This document shows, piece after piece, positions 1 through 7,328 of a stretch of DNA of 64,000 bases. The DNA lies in NCBI GenBank assembly GCA_031374115.1, contig JANMNO010000160.1:6343-70342 (forward strand), in the 5' to 3' direction. Position numbers and translations under genes: made by a program. Position 1 is the stretch's first letter; every line of letters starts with the position of its first letter. The stretch comes from JAKFWF01 sp031374115 (GTDB lineage: Bacteria > Pseudomonadota > Alphaproteobacteria > Rhizobiales > Hyphomicrobiaceae). The notes beneath the pieces were generated by a model, which was given only the letters and a program-made list of their open reading frames with translations, ran no database searches and was not told the DNA's origin.

Positions 1-300
1 TGAGTCCGGAAAGCCGCCCATGCCGCCTATTCAGCTATCGGAAAAGAGGATCAAGCAGGGACAAATCAATCGGACCAATGCCAATCCGCCCGATGCGGAC
101 ATCGCTCAGTCCACGGCCGCATATCGGCTCCCTGCGCCCCGGTTCGGGTCTGCACCTTATGGAATAGGCCGCATCGCCAGTGCAGCGTCGCGCCCTTCGT
201 ATGCCCCTGAACCGCGCCGGTGGACACGGACCATCTTTACCGACATTGCACGCATGCGTTGATGCGGCTGCGTAACTACTACGCTTATCCGCATGCAAAG
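1..300. other. No gene recognised
   Basis: Open frames exist on both strands here, but their translations are Arg/Pro/Cys-rich, low in hydrophobic periodicity and without recognisable motifs, as expected of chance frames in GC-rich DNA. This stretch lies downstream of the small secreted protein gene on the minus strand. I see no clear terminator or RNA gene in it. Confidence 0.5.
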
Positions 301-693
301 CTAGCTCGTGGTGCATGCTTCCGCAGTCGGGATCCACGATGTGTTGTTTTGCTGAAGATCGCATTCGGCGATGACGGTGCCTAGGTGGGTATTCATGCAC
401 ACGCGTTCGCCGAGTTTGTAGGCGGTGCCGCGGAACAAGCAGCGGCATGGAATAACATTGCCATCGCCGCCGACAACGCCGTGAAATGGCGACGATCTCC
501 ACTCCGATTGAGGTGAAACGCCCGCCGGGGGATCCTTCCCATCCTGAGCCAGAATGGGCGCTTTGAGCGTCAATGAAGTCGCGGCGGCCGCGATCAATCC
601 CAACTTGAAAAGCGGTGCCAACTTGAAAAGCGGTGCCAACTTAAAAAGCGGTGACCGCCGATTGCCGGTTCCGCGGTGCGTCAACTTCAGCAT
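301..693 (-). CDS. Small secreted hypothetical protein with repeat-expanded signal peptide
   Basis: A 130-residue protein of unknown function. I chose the ATG at 693 because it gives a basic N-terminus (MLKLTHRG) followed by a hydrophobic stretch (LGLIAAAATSLTLKAPILAQ) that looks like a signal peptide with cleavage near AQ-DG. The part between the basic residues and the hydrophobic core is three copies of PLFKLA/G, encoded by an 18-bp tandem repeat. The mature part has four cysteines (CRC, VCM, ECD, AC), consistent with a small disulfide-stabilised periplasmic or secreted protein. It follows the kinase/response-regulator pair on the same strand. No function can be assigned; the reading frame itself is moderately convincing. 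Confidence 0.5.
   Translation of the reverse strand: MLKLTHRGTGNRRSPLFKLAPLFKLAPLFKLGLIAAAATSLTLKAPILAQDGKDPPAGVSPQSEWRSSPFHGVVGGDGNVIPCRCLFRGTAYKLGERVCMNTHLGTVIAECDLQQNNTSWIPTAEACTTS
601..654. repeat. 18-bp tandem repeat, three copies
   Basis: The unit caacttgaaaagcggtgc occurs at 601-618 and 619-636 identically and at 637-654 with two changes. On the minus strand it encodes PLFKLA repeated in the signal peptide of the small secreted protein. The length is a multiple of three, so copy-number changes would keep the frame open. Confidence 0.95.
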
Positions 694-739
694 GTTCGTG
701 CCTCGTTTCGACAACCAGGATAGAACCCTAATCCAATCT

Positions 740-1207
740 TCAACAGATGTCATCGGGCACGCGAATGCGCATTTGTAATTCAGGGTCGGTCTGCTCGACC
801 GCCAAACGGCGCACCAGCTCTGGATCGAGCCACTGCCCGCCGGCCAGTAGTTTACGGCTTAGTTCCCTGAGTTCAGCGCCTGGAATTCCCTTTACGATAT
901 AGCCACTTGCGCCGGCAGCGAGGCTCGCTCGCACAATCGCCAGATCCTGCCGGAACGAGAACATCGCAATCACCACATCTGGCGCCATCGCATTTATCTT
1001 CGCCGCAGCTAGGACCCCGCCTCCGGGCATGTTGACGTCGAGGAACATGAGATGGGGTTTGTCTTCGGCGGCTATGCGAACGGCATCGTCAGCCGATACG
1101 CCCTGCGCAACCACTTCGAAATCAGGTTCGTCTTGCAAAGTCTCGGCCATTCCGAGGCGGACCAATGGATGGTCGTCGACAATCGCAAGTCTGTACTTGT
1201 CCTTCAT
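740..1207 (-). CDS. NarL-type response regulator lacking its HTH output domain
   Basis: A 155-residue protein starting at the ATG at 1207 (MKDKYRLAIVDDHP), 16 nt after the kinase stop codon. Residues 1-120 form a receiver domain: acidic pair D11-D12, phospho-acceptor D57 in MFLDVNMPGG, and lysine in GYIVKGIPG. The following LLAGGQWLDPELVRR is the linker that normally leads into the LuxR/GerE helix-turn-helix of NarL-family regulators, but the protein stops about 20 residues later with no HTH. It may be a truncated regulator or a stand-alone receiver serving the neighbouring kinase. The family call is firm. That the output domain was lost, rather than never present, is inference. Confidence 0.85.
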   Translation of the reverse strand: MKDKYRLAIVDDHPLVRLGMAETLQDEPDFEVVAQGVSADDAVRIAAEDKPHLMFLDVNMPGGGVLAAAKINAMAPDVVIAMFSFRQDLAIVRASLAAGASGYIVKGIPGAELRELSRKLLAGGQWLDPELVRRLAVEQTDPELQMRIRVPDDIC

Positions 1208-1223
1208 GGGAGCGATCTGCTGG

Positions 1224-2186
1224 CTAGGGTTCAACGCGCAAGTAAGCAGCGATTTTAGTGCCGGCGCCAACGCTACTGATGATTTCTATTCTACCTCCCA
1301 ACGCCTGAACACGAGCGCGCATGCCGTTCAAGCCCAAGCTCCTGTCGGACACCGTCTCGGGATCAAAACCGCGGCCCCCGTCCTGCACGCAGATCTGCAG
1401 TTCCGACCCATGACGTGCCGAGACGCGGGGAGTTGTATCCTGGGCGTGCTTGAATGAGTTCGACAACGCCTCTTGCACAATCCGATAAGCGCAAATCTTT
1501 TGCGATAACGTTGCATTATTGGGCAGGTTTTCGCAGCTGACGGAAACTTTGCAGCCGGTGAACTCCTGATGGCGGCGCGCCGCCAGATGGATCGCGTCGG
1601 TAATCGAGACGGCATTCAGTTCGGGCAATGACAGGCCCGTCGATATGTCCCGCACCTCACGTAAAGTTTGCTTCATGACCTCGGTCAAGCTTTTATAATC
1701 ATCAAGACTTCTCGGATCGCCGGCGCGGTCTATGACCGCCGACAAGCGATCGAGTTTCAGCAGAGTGAAAGTCAAAAGCTGCGCTGGTCCATCATGCAGA
1801 TTGGCGCCAATTTTCTCCAGGACGCGCTCATGGATTTGAGCCGAGTTTTCGCTGAACTTTTGCAATGTACTGCGAAGTTTTTCGTTCTGATCGAGAAGGC
1901 ACTGCGTCTCTGCGAGCTGATCGGTCAATCTGGAACTCGCCGTCCGGGCTGCATCGGCGAATGGCCGCGCCACCCAAAGATAAATCAGCGGAGTGGCAAT
2001 GGCGGTGAGGCTTGTTGAAACTATCAGGCACTCCAAGATGACTGCAGGCGTCGGGTTCCATCCCGATAGCATCAGCATTACCAGCGCTTCGACAGTGAAG
2101 ATTATGAATGCGATCTTGGCGACCATGATTACGAGGTCGCTAATCTGTGGCGATTGGACCTGCCGGTTGTCGACTGTCAACGCCAT
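1224..2186 (-). CDS. NarX/DegS-type sensor histidine kinase
   Basis: A 320-residue membrane kinase. Two hydrophobic segments (about residues 17-41 and 45-73) form a short sensor hairpin with almost no periplasmic loop, followed by a coiled-coil region. The HisKA_3 phospho-acceptor motif is ANLHDGPAQLLTF. The catalytic domain has YRIVQEALSNSFKHA (N box), VQDGGRGFDPE (G1) and LGLNGMRARVQALGG (G2). This kinase class partners NarL-type regulators, and the receiver protein directly downstream fits that role. A GAGGA ribosome-binding site precedes the ATG at 2186. The signal sensed is unknown; the short loop suggests an intramembrane or cytoplasmic cue. Confidence 0.9.
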   Translation of the reverse strand: MALTVDNRQVQSPQISDLVIMVAKIAFIIFTVEALVMLMLSGWNPTPAVILECLIVSTSLTAIATPLIYLWVARPFADAARTASSRLTDQLAETQCLLDQNEKLRSTLQKFSENSAQIHERVLEKIGANLHDGPAQLLTFTLLKLDRLSAVIDRAGDPRSLDDYKSLTEVMKQTLREVRDISTGLSLPELNAVSITDAIHLAARRHQEFTGCKVSVSCENLPNNATLSQKICAYRIVQEALSNSFKHAQDTTPRVSARHGSELQICVQDGGRGFDPETVSDRSLGLNGMRARVQALGGRIEIISSVGAGTKIAAYLRVEP

Positions 2187-2507
2187 ATCGTTGTCCTCGC
2201 GAATGTACCGGTTCTTTCAAAAGCCATTTCGACTGTTCAGTCCACCAAACTGTGAACTTGTTTTCTGGTGAATTTAGTTCCTGCAGAATTGCTAAGCCTT
2301 TTGAACGAGGCCGACGTTTGCTGTTCTAATGTCGAAATACGAATCGTCCGTCAACGAGCACCGCCCGCAGAAAGCGCATTATCGCCGTCAACCGCTACCC
2401 TCATTAGCCGCCGTCGAGAAGACCTTAGAACAGCTCGAGCCGCCAACAAAAGCGGGGCCCCATTAGGACCCCGCTGCTAATCACGCTATTATTGCCAACC
2501 ATGTTCC
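2187..2507. other. Intergenic region between ctrA end and kinase start
   Basis: About 320 bases without a convincing gene. It holds the ctrA terminator hairpin at its left end and, because both flanking genes are on the minus strand, must contain the kinase promoter near 2190-2300. An open frame on the plus strand here has no recognisable features. Confidence 0.5.
2448..2475 (-). terminator. Rho-independent terminator downstream of ctrA
   Basis: Read on the minus strand, AGCGGGG and CCCCGCT pair as a 7-bp GC stem around an 11-nt loop that can pair further, followed by TTT. It lies about 30 nt past the ctrA stop codon and would end its transcript. Confidence 0.75.
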
Positions 2508-3206
2508 CTAGGCAGCGACTGTGCCTTCATGACCGGGATCGCGAAGCACATAGCCGCGGCCCCAAACTGTTTCGATATAATGCTTACCGCCAGTCGCCGT
2601 TTGCAGCTTCTTGCGGAGTTTACAAATGAAGACATCGATGATTTTGAGTTCAGGCTCGTCCATGCCACCATAAAGGTGATTGAGGAACATTTCCTTGGTC
2701 AACGTCGTGCCTTTACGCAGCGACAGCAATTCGAGCATTTGATACTCTTTGCCTGTCAAGTGAACGCGGGCGCCATTGACCTCGACGGTCTTGGTATCGA
2801 GATTAACGCGAAGCTCGCCAGTATCGATAACTGACTGGGCGTGCCCTTTCGACCGCCGCACGATCGCCTGAATGCGCGCGACGAGTTCATCTTTGTGGAA
2901 CGGCTTCGTCATATAATCGTCGGCTCCGAATCCGAGACCGCGAACCTTATCGTCGATACCGGCTAGGCCTGACAGAATAAGGATTGGCGTTGACACCTTG
3001 CTCACGCGCAAAGTCTTCAAGACCTCGTATCCACTCATATCGGGCAGATTGATGTCCAACAGAATGATATCATAGTCGTAGAGCTTGCCAAGGTCGACAC
3101 CTTCCTCACCAAGATCTGTAGTGTAAACGTTGAAACCTTCGGACTGCAGCATCAGTTCGATGCTTTGCGCCGTCGCACTATCATCCTCGATCAGAAGGAC
3201 TCTCAT
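2508..3206 (-). CDS. ctrA: Cell-cycle master response regulator CtrA
   Basis: A 232-residue OmpR-family regulator, the normal length for CtrA. Acidic pocket D8-D9, phospho-acceptor D51 in DIILLDINLPDMSG, lysine in YMTKPFHKDEL, then a winged-helix domain with LTGKEYQMLELLSLRKG, KEMFLNHLYGG and ETVWGRGYVLRDP. Throughout it reads as the highly conserved alphaproteobacterial CtrA, which binds TTAA-type half sites to control replication initiation, division, motility and envelope genes, and is phosphorylated through the CckA-ChpT relay (known for the family). The gene is monocistronic here, with a terminator behind it and a long upstream region containing an inverted repeat, consistent with complex control. 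Confidence 0.97.
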   Translation of the reverse strand: MRVLLIEDDSATAQSIELMLQSEGFNVYTTDLGEEGVDLGKLYDYDIILLDINLPDMSGYEVLKTLRVSKVSTPILILSGLAGIDDKVRGLGFGADDYMTKPFHKDELVARIQAIVRRSKGHAQSVIDTGELRVNLDTKTVEVNGARVHLTGKEYQMLELLSLRKGTTLTKEMFLNHLYGGMDEPELKIIDVFICKLRKKLQTATGGKHYIETVWGRGYVLRDPGHEGTVAA

Positions 3207-3813
3207 AGTCTGCCTCTCGTCCCCAGCCTACTGGAAGGCTGCTGCCCCAGTGTTTAAAGAGCACGCACTGATACTGTCGCTAAGCCGTTGTTAGGAATTT
3301 AGGGGTCAGAAGTTAACAAACTCTGATCTTGACTTTAAAAAGTCTGAAGTATCGACTTTTTAACTAGACCCATCGCTCCAGCACATCGAGACACATAAGC
3401 TGCAACGCCGCAGCACAAATTCCGCGGCGAAGTGCCGCGAACGACGAACGTGCCATAAGCCCTGTTGCAGATGCAGTTTTCACCATTCGCACCGTGACGA
3501 ATGACCGAAAGATCTGTCTTGAAAACGATGCCCTATTTCGGCCTCAATCGATTCGTTCGACAACTGCAACCTGCCACCCGAATCAATTAACAGAATTCGC
3601 GGTTTGGCCCTAGGGCATGTGCGGCTTTTTTTATTTGTGGCAGGTCTGTGGCAATGACTGAGACCAATGTGCCACAGCGCGCCGATGAGCTGCCAGTTGG
3701 CGGCGGCGGCAGTCACCGTCGTCATTCGGTCACATGCATTCCGCTTGGCAAGTTTGAAGCATACGCTAGGTTGGTTCCAGTCCTTTCAACACCAGCTTCT
3801 GCGAAGGATTTTC
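3207..3813. other. Long intergenic region with divergent promoters (ctrA / ABC importer)
   Basis: About 600 bases between the divergent starts of ctrA and the substrate-binding protein. I see no convincing gene: the open frames are short and featureless. An AT-rich stretch at 3290-3365 contains an inverted repeat and TTAA/TTAG tetramers on the ctrA side. The right half should contain the promoter of the importer operon. Confidence 0.5.
3335..3363. promoter_or_regulatory. Perfect 10-bp inverted repeat upstream of ctrA
   Basis: TTAAAAAGTC at 3335-3344 and its exact complement GACTTTTTAA at 3354-3363 are separated by 9 nt. The left arm also overlaps a second near-palindrome, GACTTTAAAAAGTC at 3331-3344. 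The element lies about 130-160 bp upstream of the ctrA start and its ends carry TTAA. Known CtrA sites are TTAA-N7-TTAA, so this is not a standard site. It may bind another dimeric regulator or be a transcript hairpin. Confidence 0.4.
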
Positions 3814-5433
3814 ATGCAAGTATTCTCTCGGGCGAACACGTTATTTTGCGTCTGCATTGCGGTGACATCGACCTTGCTCCAGGCGCAGGCGTGGGCGCAG
3901 ACACGCGCCGAAACTTTGCGGCAAGTAACCGGCAACTCCATCAATACGCTGGACCCGACAATGCCAGGTTCGACGCGGGAGGCTTTCGGGCTTTCTATGA
4001 ACGTCTACGACCGCTTGGTCACATTCGAGCGCAAGCCCCAAGGCAACGGCTTCGTTTTTGACTACGATAAAATCCGGGGCGAACTGGCCGAAAGCTATAA
4101 AGTGTCACCGGATGGCTTGAAGCTCACATTCAAACTGAGGAGCAACGGCAAGTTCCACGATGGCACGCCGATCACCGCTGACGATGTGAAATGGTCGCTC
4201 GATCGTCACGTTTCGTCGAAGTCGCTGGCGGCGTCCCAGTTGGCGACCGGCTCGCTGACGAAGCCAGAACAGTTCAGGGTCATTGATCCGCTGACATTCG
4301 AAGTCACCTTAGAGAAACCTGATCGGTTTGCGCTACCAAATCTTGCAACCGTCTACGCCATCATAATAAACAGCAAACTGGCGAGAAGCAAAGCGACGGC
4401 AGAAGATCCATGGGCGCAAACCTGGCTGAAGGACAACACGGCGGCGAGCGGCGCCTACACGATCGAAACGTATAAGCCCGGCGAGCAAGTTGCCATCCGG
4501 CGCAATGAAGATTGGAAGGGCAATTCCGACGGCAAGCCCGCTGCATTCAAGCGTGTCATCATGCAAACAGTGCCGGAAGCTGCCACACGGGCAAGCTTGA
4601 TCGAGAAAGGCGATGCCGACATTTCGATCGACCTGTCGGCCAACGATGTGCTGTCGCTCGAGGATAAAGGCAAACTGAAGTTGGTGTCGACGCCGCAGTT
4701 CAATGCATTCGCGATGGTGGCGTTCAACACGAAGATGGCGCCATACGACAACGTGAAGGTGCGCCAGGCAATTGCCGCAGCGCTGCCCTATGACGACATG
4801 TTCAAGGCGGCGATCTTCAAGCGCGGAGCGCCCCTGCACAACGGCGCTTGGAGTGGCACGCCCGTGAACAGCGTCTTCCCGCAGCCGATGCCGTTCAAAC
4901 AGGATCTCACAAAGGCCAAGGCGCTGCTGAACGAAGCGGGATTTCCAAATGGCTTCGAGACGACGTTTTCATTCAATGTCGGCTCGGCGCCGATCAGCGA
5001 GCCAATGGCGGCGTTGATCAAGGAAGCGCTCGCCAAGATCGGCATCAAGGTCGAAATTCAGAAGCTTCCCGACGCACAAATATCGACACTGGTCTCGGAG
5101 AAGAAGCTGCCGTTCCTGGCCGAGAACTCGATCGCCTGGCTCCCCTCCACCGACTACTTCTTTCGCGTGTTCTTCAATGGCCCCTCGCGCTGGAATTATT
5201 CGTCGTGGGCGAACGCCGAGATCGACGAGCTGACCAAACGGGCGCAGTTCGAACAGGATCCAAAGGCATACGATGCGCAGGCCAAACGGATGATCGCGCT
5301 CGCCGCGGAAGAAGTACCGTTGATCCTGCTATGGCAACCGAACCAGGATGCGGTAATGGCGCCGGCGATCGAAGGCTACACCTATTGGTTCCACCGCCAA
5401 GTCGATTTCCGCGACTTGAGCCGCAAGCCTTGA
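3814..5433 (+). CDS. ABC importer substrate-binding protein, peptide/nickel class (SBP_bac_5)
   Basis: A 539-residue periplasmic binding protein. I start it at the ATG at 3814 because GAAGGA lies 8 nt upstream and the protein then opens with a signal peptide (MQVFSRANTLFCVCIAVT to AQAWAQ). The mature protein has the family-5 pattern: TLRQVTGNSINTLDPTMPG near the N-terminus, YKVSPDGLKLTFKLR, FHDGTPITADDVKWSLDR, and a C-terminal VPLILLWQPNQDAVM. It captures the ligand, probably an oligopeptide or another small organic compound, for the two permeases and dual ATPase that follow in the same operon. The ligand cannot be read from the sequence. Confidence 0.92.
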   Translation: MQVFSRANTLFCVCIAVTSTLLQAQAWAQTRAETLRQVTGNSINTLDPTMPGSTREAFGLSMNVYDRLVTFERKPQGNGFVFDYDKIRGELAESYKVSPDGLKLTFKLRSNGKFHDGTPITADDVKWSLDRHVSSKSLAASQLATGSLTKPEQFRVIDPLTFEVTLEKPDRFALPNLATVYAIIINSKLARSKATAEDPWAQTWLKDNTAASGAYTIETYKPGEQVAIRRNEDWKGNSDGKPAAFKRVIMQTVPEAATRASLIEKGDADISIDLSANDVLSLEDKGKLKLVSTPQFNAFAMVAFNTKMAPYDNVKVRQAIAAALPYDDMFKAAIFKRGAPLHNGAWSGTPVNSVFPQPMPFKQDLTKAKALLNEAGFPNGFETTFSFNVGSAPISEPMAALIKEALAKIGIKVEIQKLPDAQISTLVSEKKLPFLAENSIAWLPSTDYFFRVFFNGPSRWNYSSWANAEIDELTKRAQFEQDPKAYDAQAKRMIALAAEEVPLILLWQPNQDAVMAPAIEGYTYWFHRQVDFRDLSRKP

Positions 5434-5451
5434 ACGCAGACAACCAAGACA

Positions 5452-6483
5452 ATGACGACGTTAAGCACCATCGCGCGCAGGACAGGGAGGCGGTTCGTCT
5501 CCTCGTTACCGGCGTTGCTCGGCGTCGTCATGTTCACCTTCATTCTGATGCGCGTGCTGCCTGGCGACCCGGCGATATTCTTTGCCTCGGGACCAAACGC
5601 GGGACAGGCCGAGATCGAAGATCTGCGCCGGCAGATGGGGCTCGACAAGCCGATCCCGCAGCAGTTGGTGCTCTATCTGCGCGATATCGCGACCGGCAAC
5701 CTGGGACGCTCGCTGACCACCGGACAACCGGTGCTGGCCGACATTCGCCAACGGTTGCCGGCCTCGCTCGAGTTGACGTTCACGGCGCTAACCCTCGCCC
5801 TTCTGCTGGCAATCCCGCTCGGCATCGCCGCTGCGCTGCGGCCGGGATCGCTCGTCGATCACGCGGTGCGGTTTGCCTGCACGCTCGGCGTCTGCGTACC
5901 GACGTTCGTTTCGGGGTTGCTGTTGATTTACGTGTTCTACTATTTGTTGGGCTGGGCGCCTGATCCGACCGGCCGGCTCGATATCTTCACCTCGCCACCG
6001 CCACGCCTCACCGGCTTTTTGATGATCGACAGCCTGTTCGCCCGCGACGGCGAAGTTGCACGGGCAGCTGCAAGCCAGCTTGTTTTGCCGGCTGTCACCA
6101 TGGCGCTGTTCGTGCTGGCCCCCCTCGCCCGTATGACGCGCGCCTCAATGCTCGCGGTTTTGAGCAGCGACTACATCCGCACGGCTGAAGCGATGGGATT
6201 GTCGCGCGCCCGCATCATCATCGTCTACGCACTGCGTAACGCACTGCTACCGGTACTGACCATTGCAGGCATCGTGTTCTCGACGATGTTGGGCGCAAAT
6301 GTTCTGGTTGAAAAAGTATTCTCGTGGCCAGGGGTTGCGTCGTACGCGCTCGATGCGCTGCTGTCGGCCGACTACGCGCCGGTGCAAGGCTTCGTGCTGC
6401 TGATGGCCTCGATATTCGTCATAGTGAACCTGACGATCGACGTTCTCTACGGCCTTGCCGACCCCAGGATCGGCATCGAATGA
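5452..6483 (+). CDS. ABC importer permease, DppB/OppB type
   Basis: A 343-residue inner-membrane permease with about six transmembrane helices. The N-terminus has the DppB pattern VVMFTFILMRVLPGDPA, and the C-terminal half has the ATPase-coupling EAA loop (IRTAEAMGLSRARIIIVYALRNALLPV). It starts 18 nt after the binding-protein gene and its stop codon overlaps the next start (ATGA), so it is translated together with its partner permease. Length is normal for the family. Confidence 0.92.
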   Translation: MTTLSTIARRTGRRFVSSLPALLGVVMFTFILMRVLPGDPAIFFASGPNAGQAEIEDLRRQMGLDKPIPQQLVLYLRDIATGNLGRSLTTGQPVLADIRQRLPASLELTFTALTLALLLAIPLGIAAALRPGSLVDHAVRFACTLGVCVPTFVSGLLLIYVFYYLLGWAPDPTGRLDIFTSPPPRLTGFLMIDSLFARDGEVARAAASQLVLPAVTMALFVLAPLARMTRASMLAVLSSDYIRTAEAMGLSRARIIIVYALRNALLPVLTIAGIVFSTMLGANVLVEKVFSWPGVASYALDALLSADYAPVQGFVLLMASIFVIVNLTIDVLYGLADPRIGIE

Positions 6484-7328
6484 CGACGTCGACACTCAGC
6501 CATGCCGGCTATGTGCTCCGCGCCAATCCGCTGACCGCGATCGCTGGAGGCGGTGCGGCACTCCTGGTCTTCGTTGCTTTGTTCGGGCCGTGGATCGTGC
6601 CGTACGATCCAATCGCGTCGAACGTGTCGAACTCGCTGCAGCCGCCGAGCTCCGCACACTGGGCCGGCACGGATCAACTCGGCCGCGACATCTTTAGCCG
6701 TATCCTGGCTGCCACCCGTCTAGATCTGTTAATTGCGGCATCCGCCGTCAGCCTTTCGTTCGTTGCCGGCGCGCTGATCGGGAGCTTGTGTGGCTACTGG
6801 GGCGGCACTGTCGATCGTTGGGTCGGTCGCATCGTCGATGTGCTGATGGCATTTCCGTTGTTCGTGCTGGCGATGGCAATGGTCGCGGCGCTCGGCAATC
6901 GCGTCGAAAACATCATCTACGCGACGGCTATCATCAACTTGCCGTTCTACATCCGCTTTGCGCGCGCCGAGGTGAACGTGCGCCGCAATCTCGGCTGGGT
7001 GGAAGCTGCGCGCGCGTCAGGCAATAGCCACACGCAGGTGGTCACGCGCTTTCTGTTGCCGAACATTCTGCCGGCGATGGCGGTCCAGATTTCGCTGAAC
7101 CTGGGCTGGGCGATTCTGAATGCTGCCGGCCTCTCCTTTATCGGGCTCGGTGTGCAGCCGCCAACGCCGGAATGGGGCATCATGGTCGCGGAAGGCGCAC
7201 GCTTCATCACCACCGGTAAGTGGTGGCTGGTGGCTTTTCCAGGCCTCGCGCTGATGCTCGCGGTGCTGTGCTTCAACCTGCTTGGCGATGGCCTGCGCGA
7301 CATCCTCGATCCACGGATGCGCACGTGA
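6480..7328 (+). CDS. ABC importer permease, DppC/OppC type
   Basis: A 282-residue inner-membrane permease. The ATG at 6480 overlaps the stop of the preceding permease by 4 nt. DppC-class features: WIVPYDPIA and HWAGTDQLGRDIFSRIL near the N-terminus, several membrane helices, an EAA loop around VEAARASGNSHTQVVTRFLL, and the C-terminal LGDGLRDILDPRMRT. It forms the channel heterodimer with the upstream permease. Confidence 0.92.
   Translation: MTTSTLSHAGYVLRANPLTAIAGGGAALLVFVALFGPWIVPYDPIASNVSNSLQPPSSAHWAGTDQLGRDIFSRILAATRLDLLIAASAVSLSFVAGALIGSLCGYWGGTVDRWVGRIVDVLMAFPLFVLAMAMVAALGNRVENIIYATAIINLPFYIRFARAEVNVRRNLGWVEAARASGNSHTQVVTRFLLPNILPAMAVQISLNLGWAILNAAGLSFIGLGVQPPTPEWGIMVAEGARFITTGKWWLVAFPGLALMLAVLCFNLLGDGLRDILDPRMRT

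Noticed and set aside
35..502. Minus-strand open frame of 155 codons at the left edge
   Set aside because: Arg/Cys/Pro-rich translation without motifs, overlapping a better candidate gene in another frame on the same strand.
3480..3725. Minus-strand open frame between ctrA and the ABC importer
   Set aside because: Short, no recognisable features, no good ribosome site, and lies where promoters are expected.
4848..5963. 371-codon plus-strand open frame within the importer operon
   Set aside because: Runs out of frame across the 3' end of the binding-protein gene and the start of the permease; both real genes have clear motifs.
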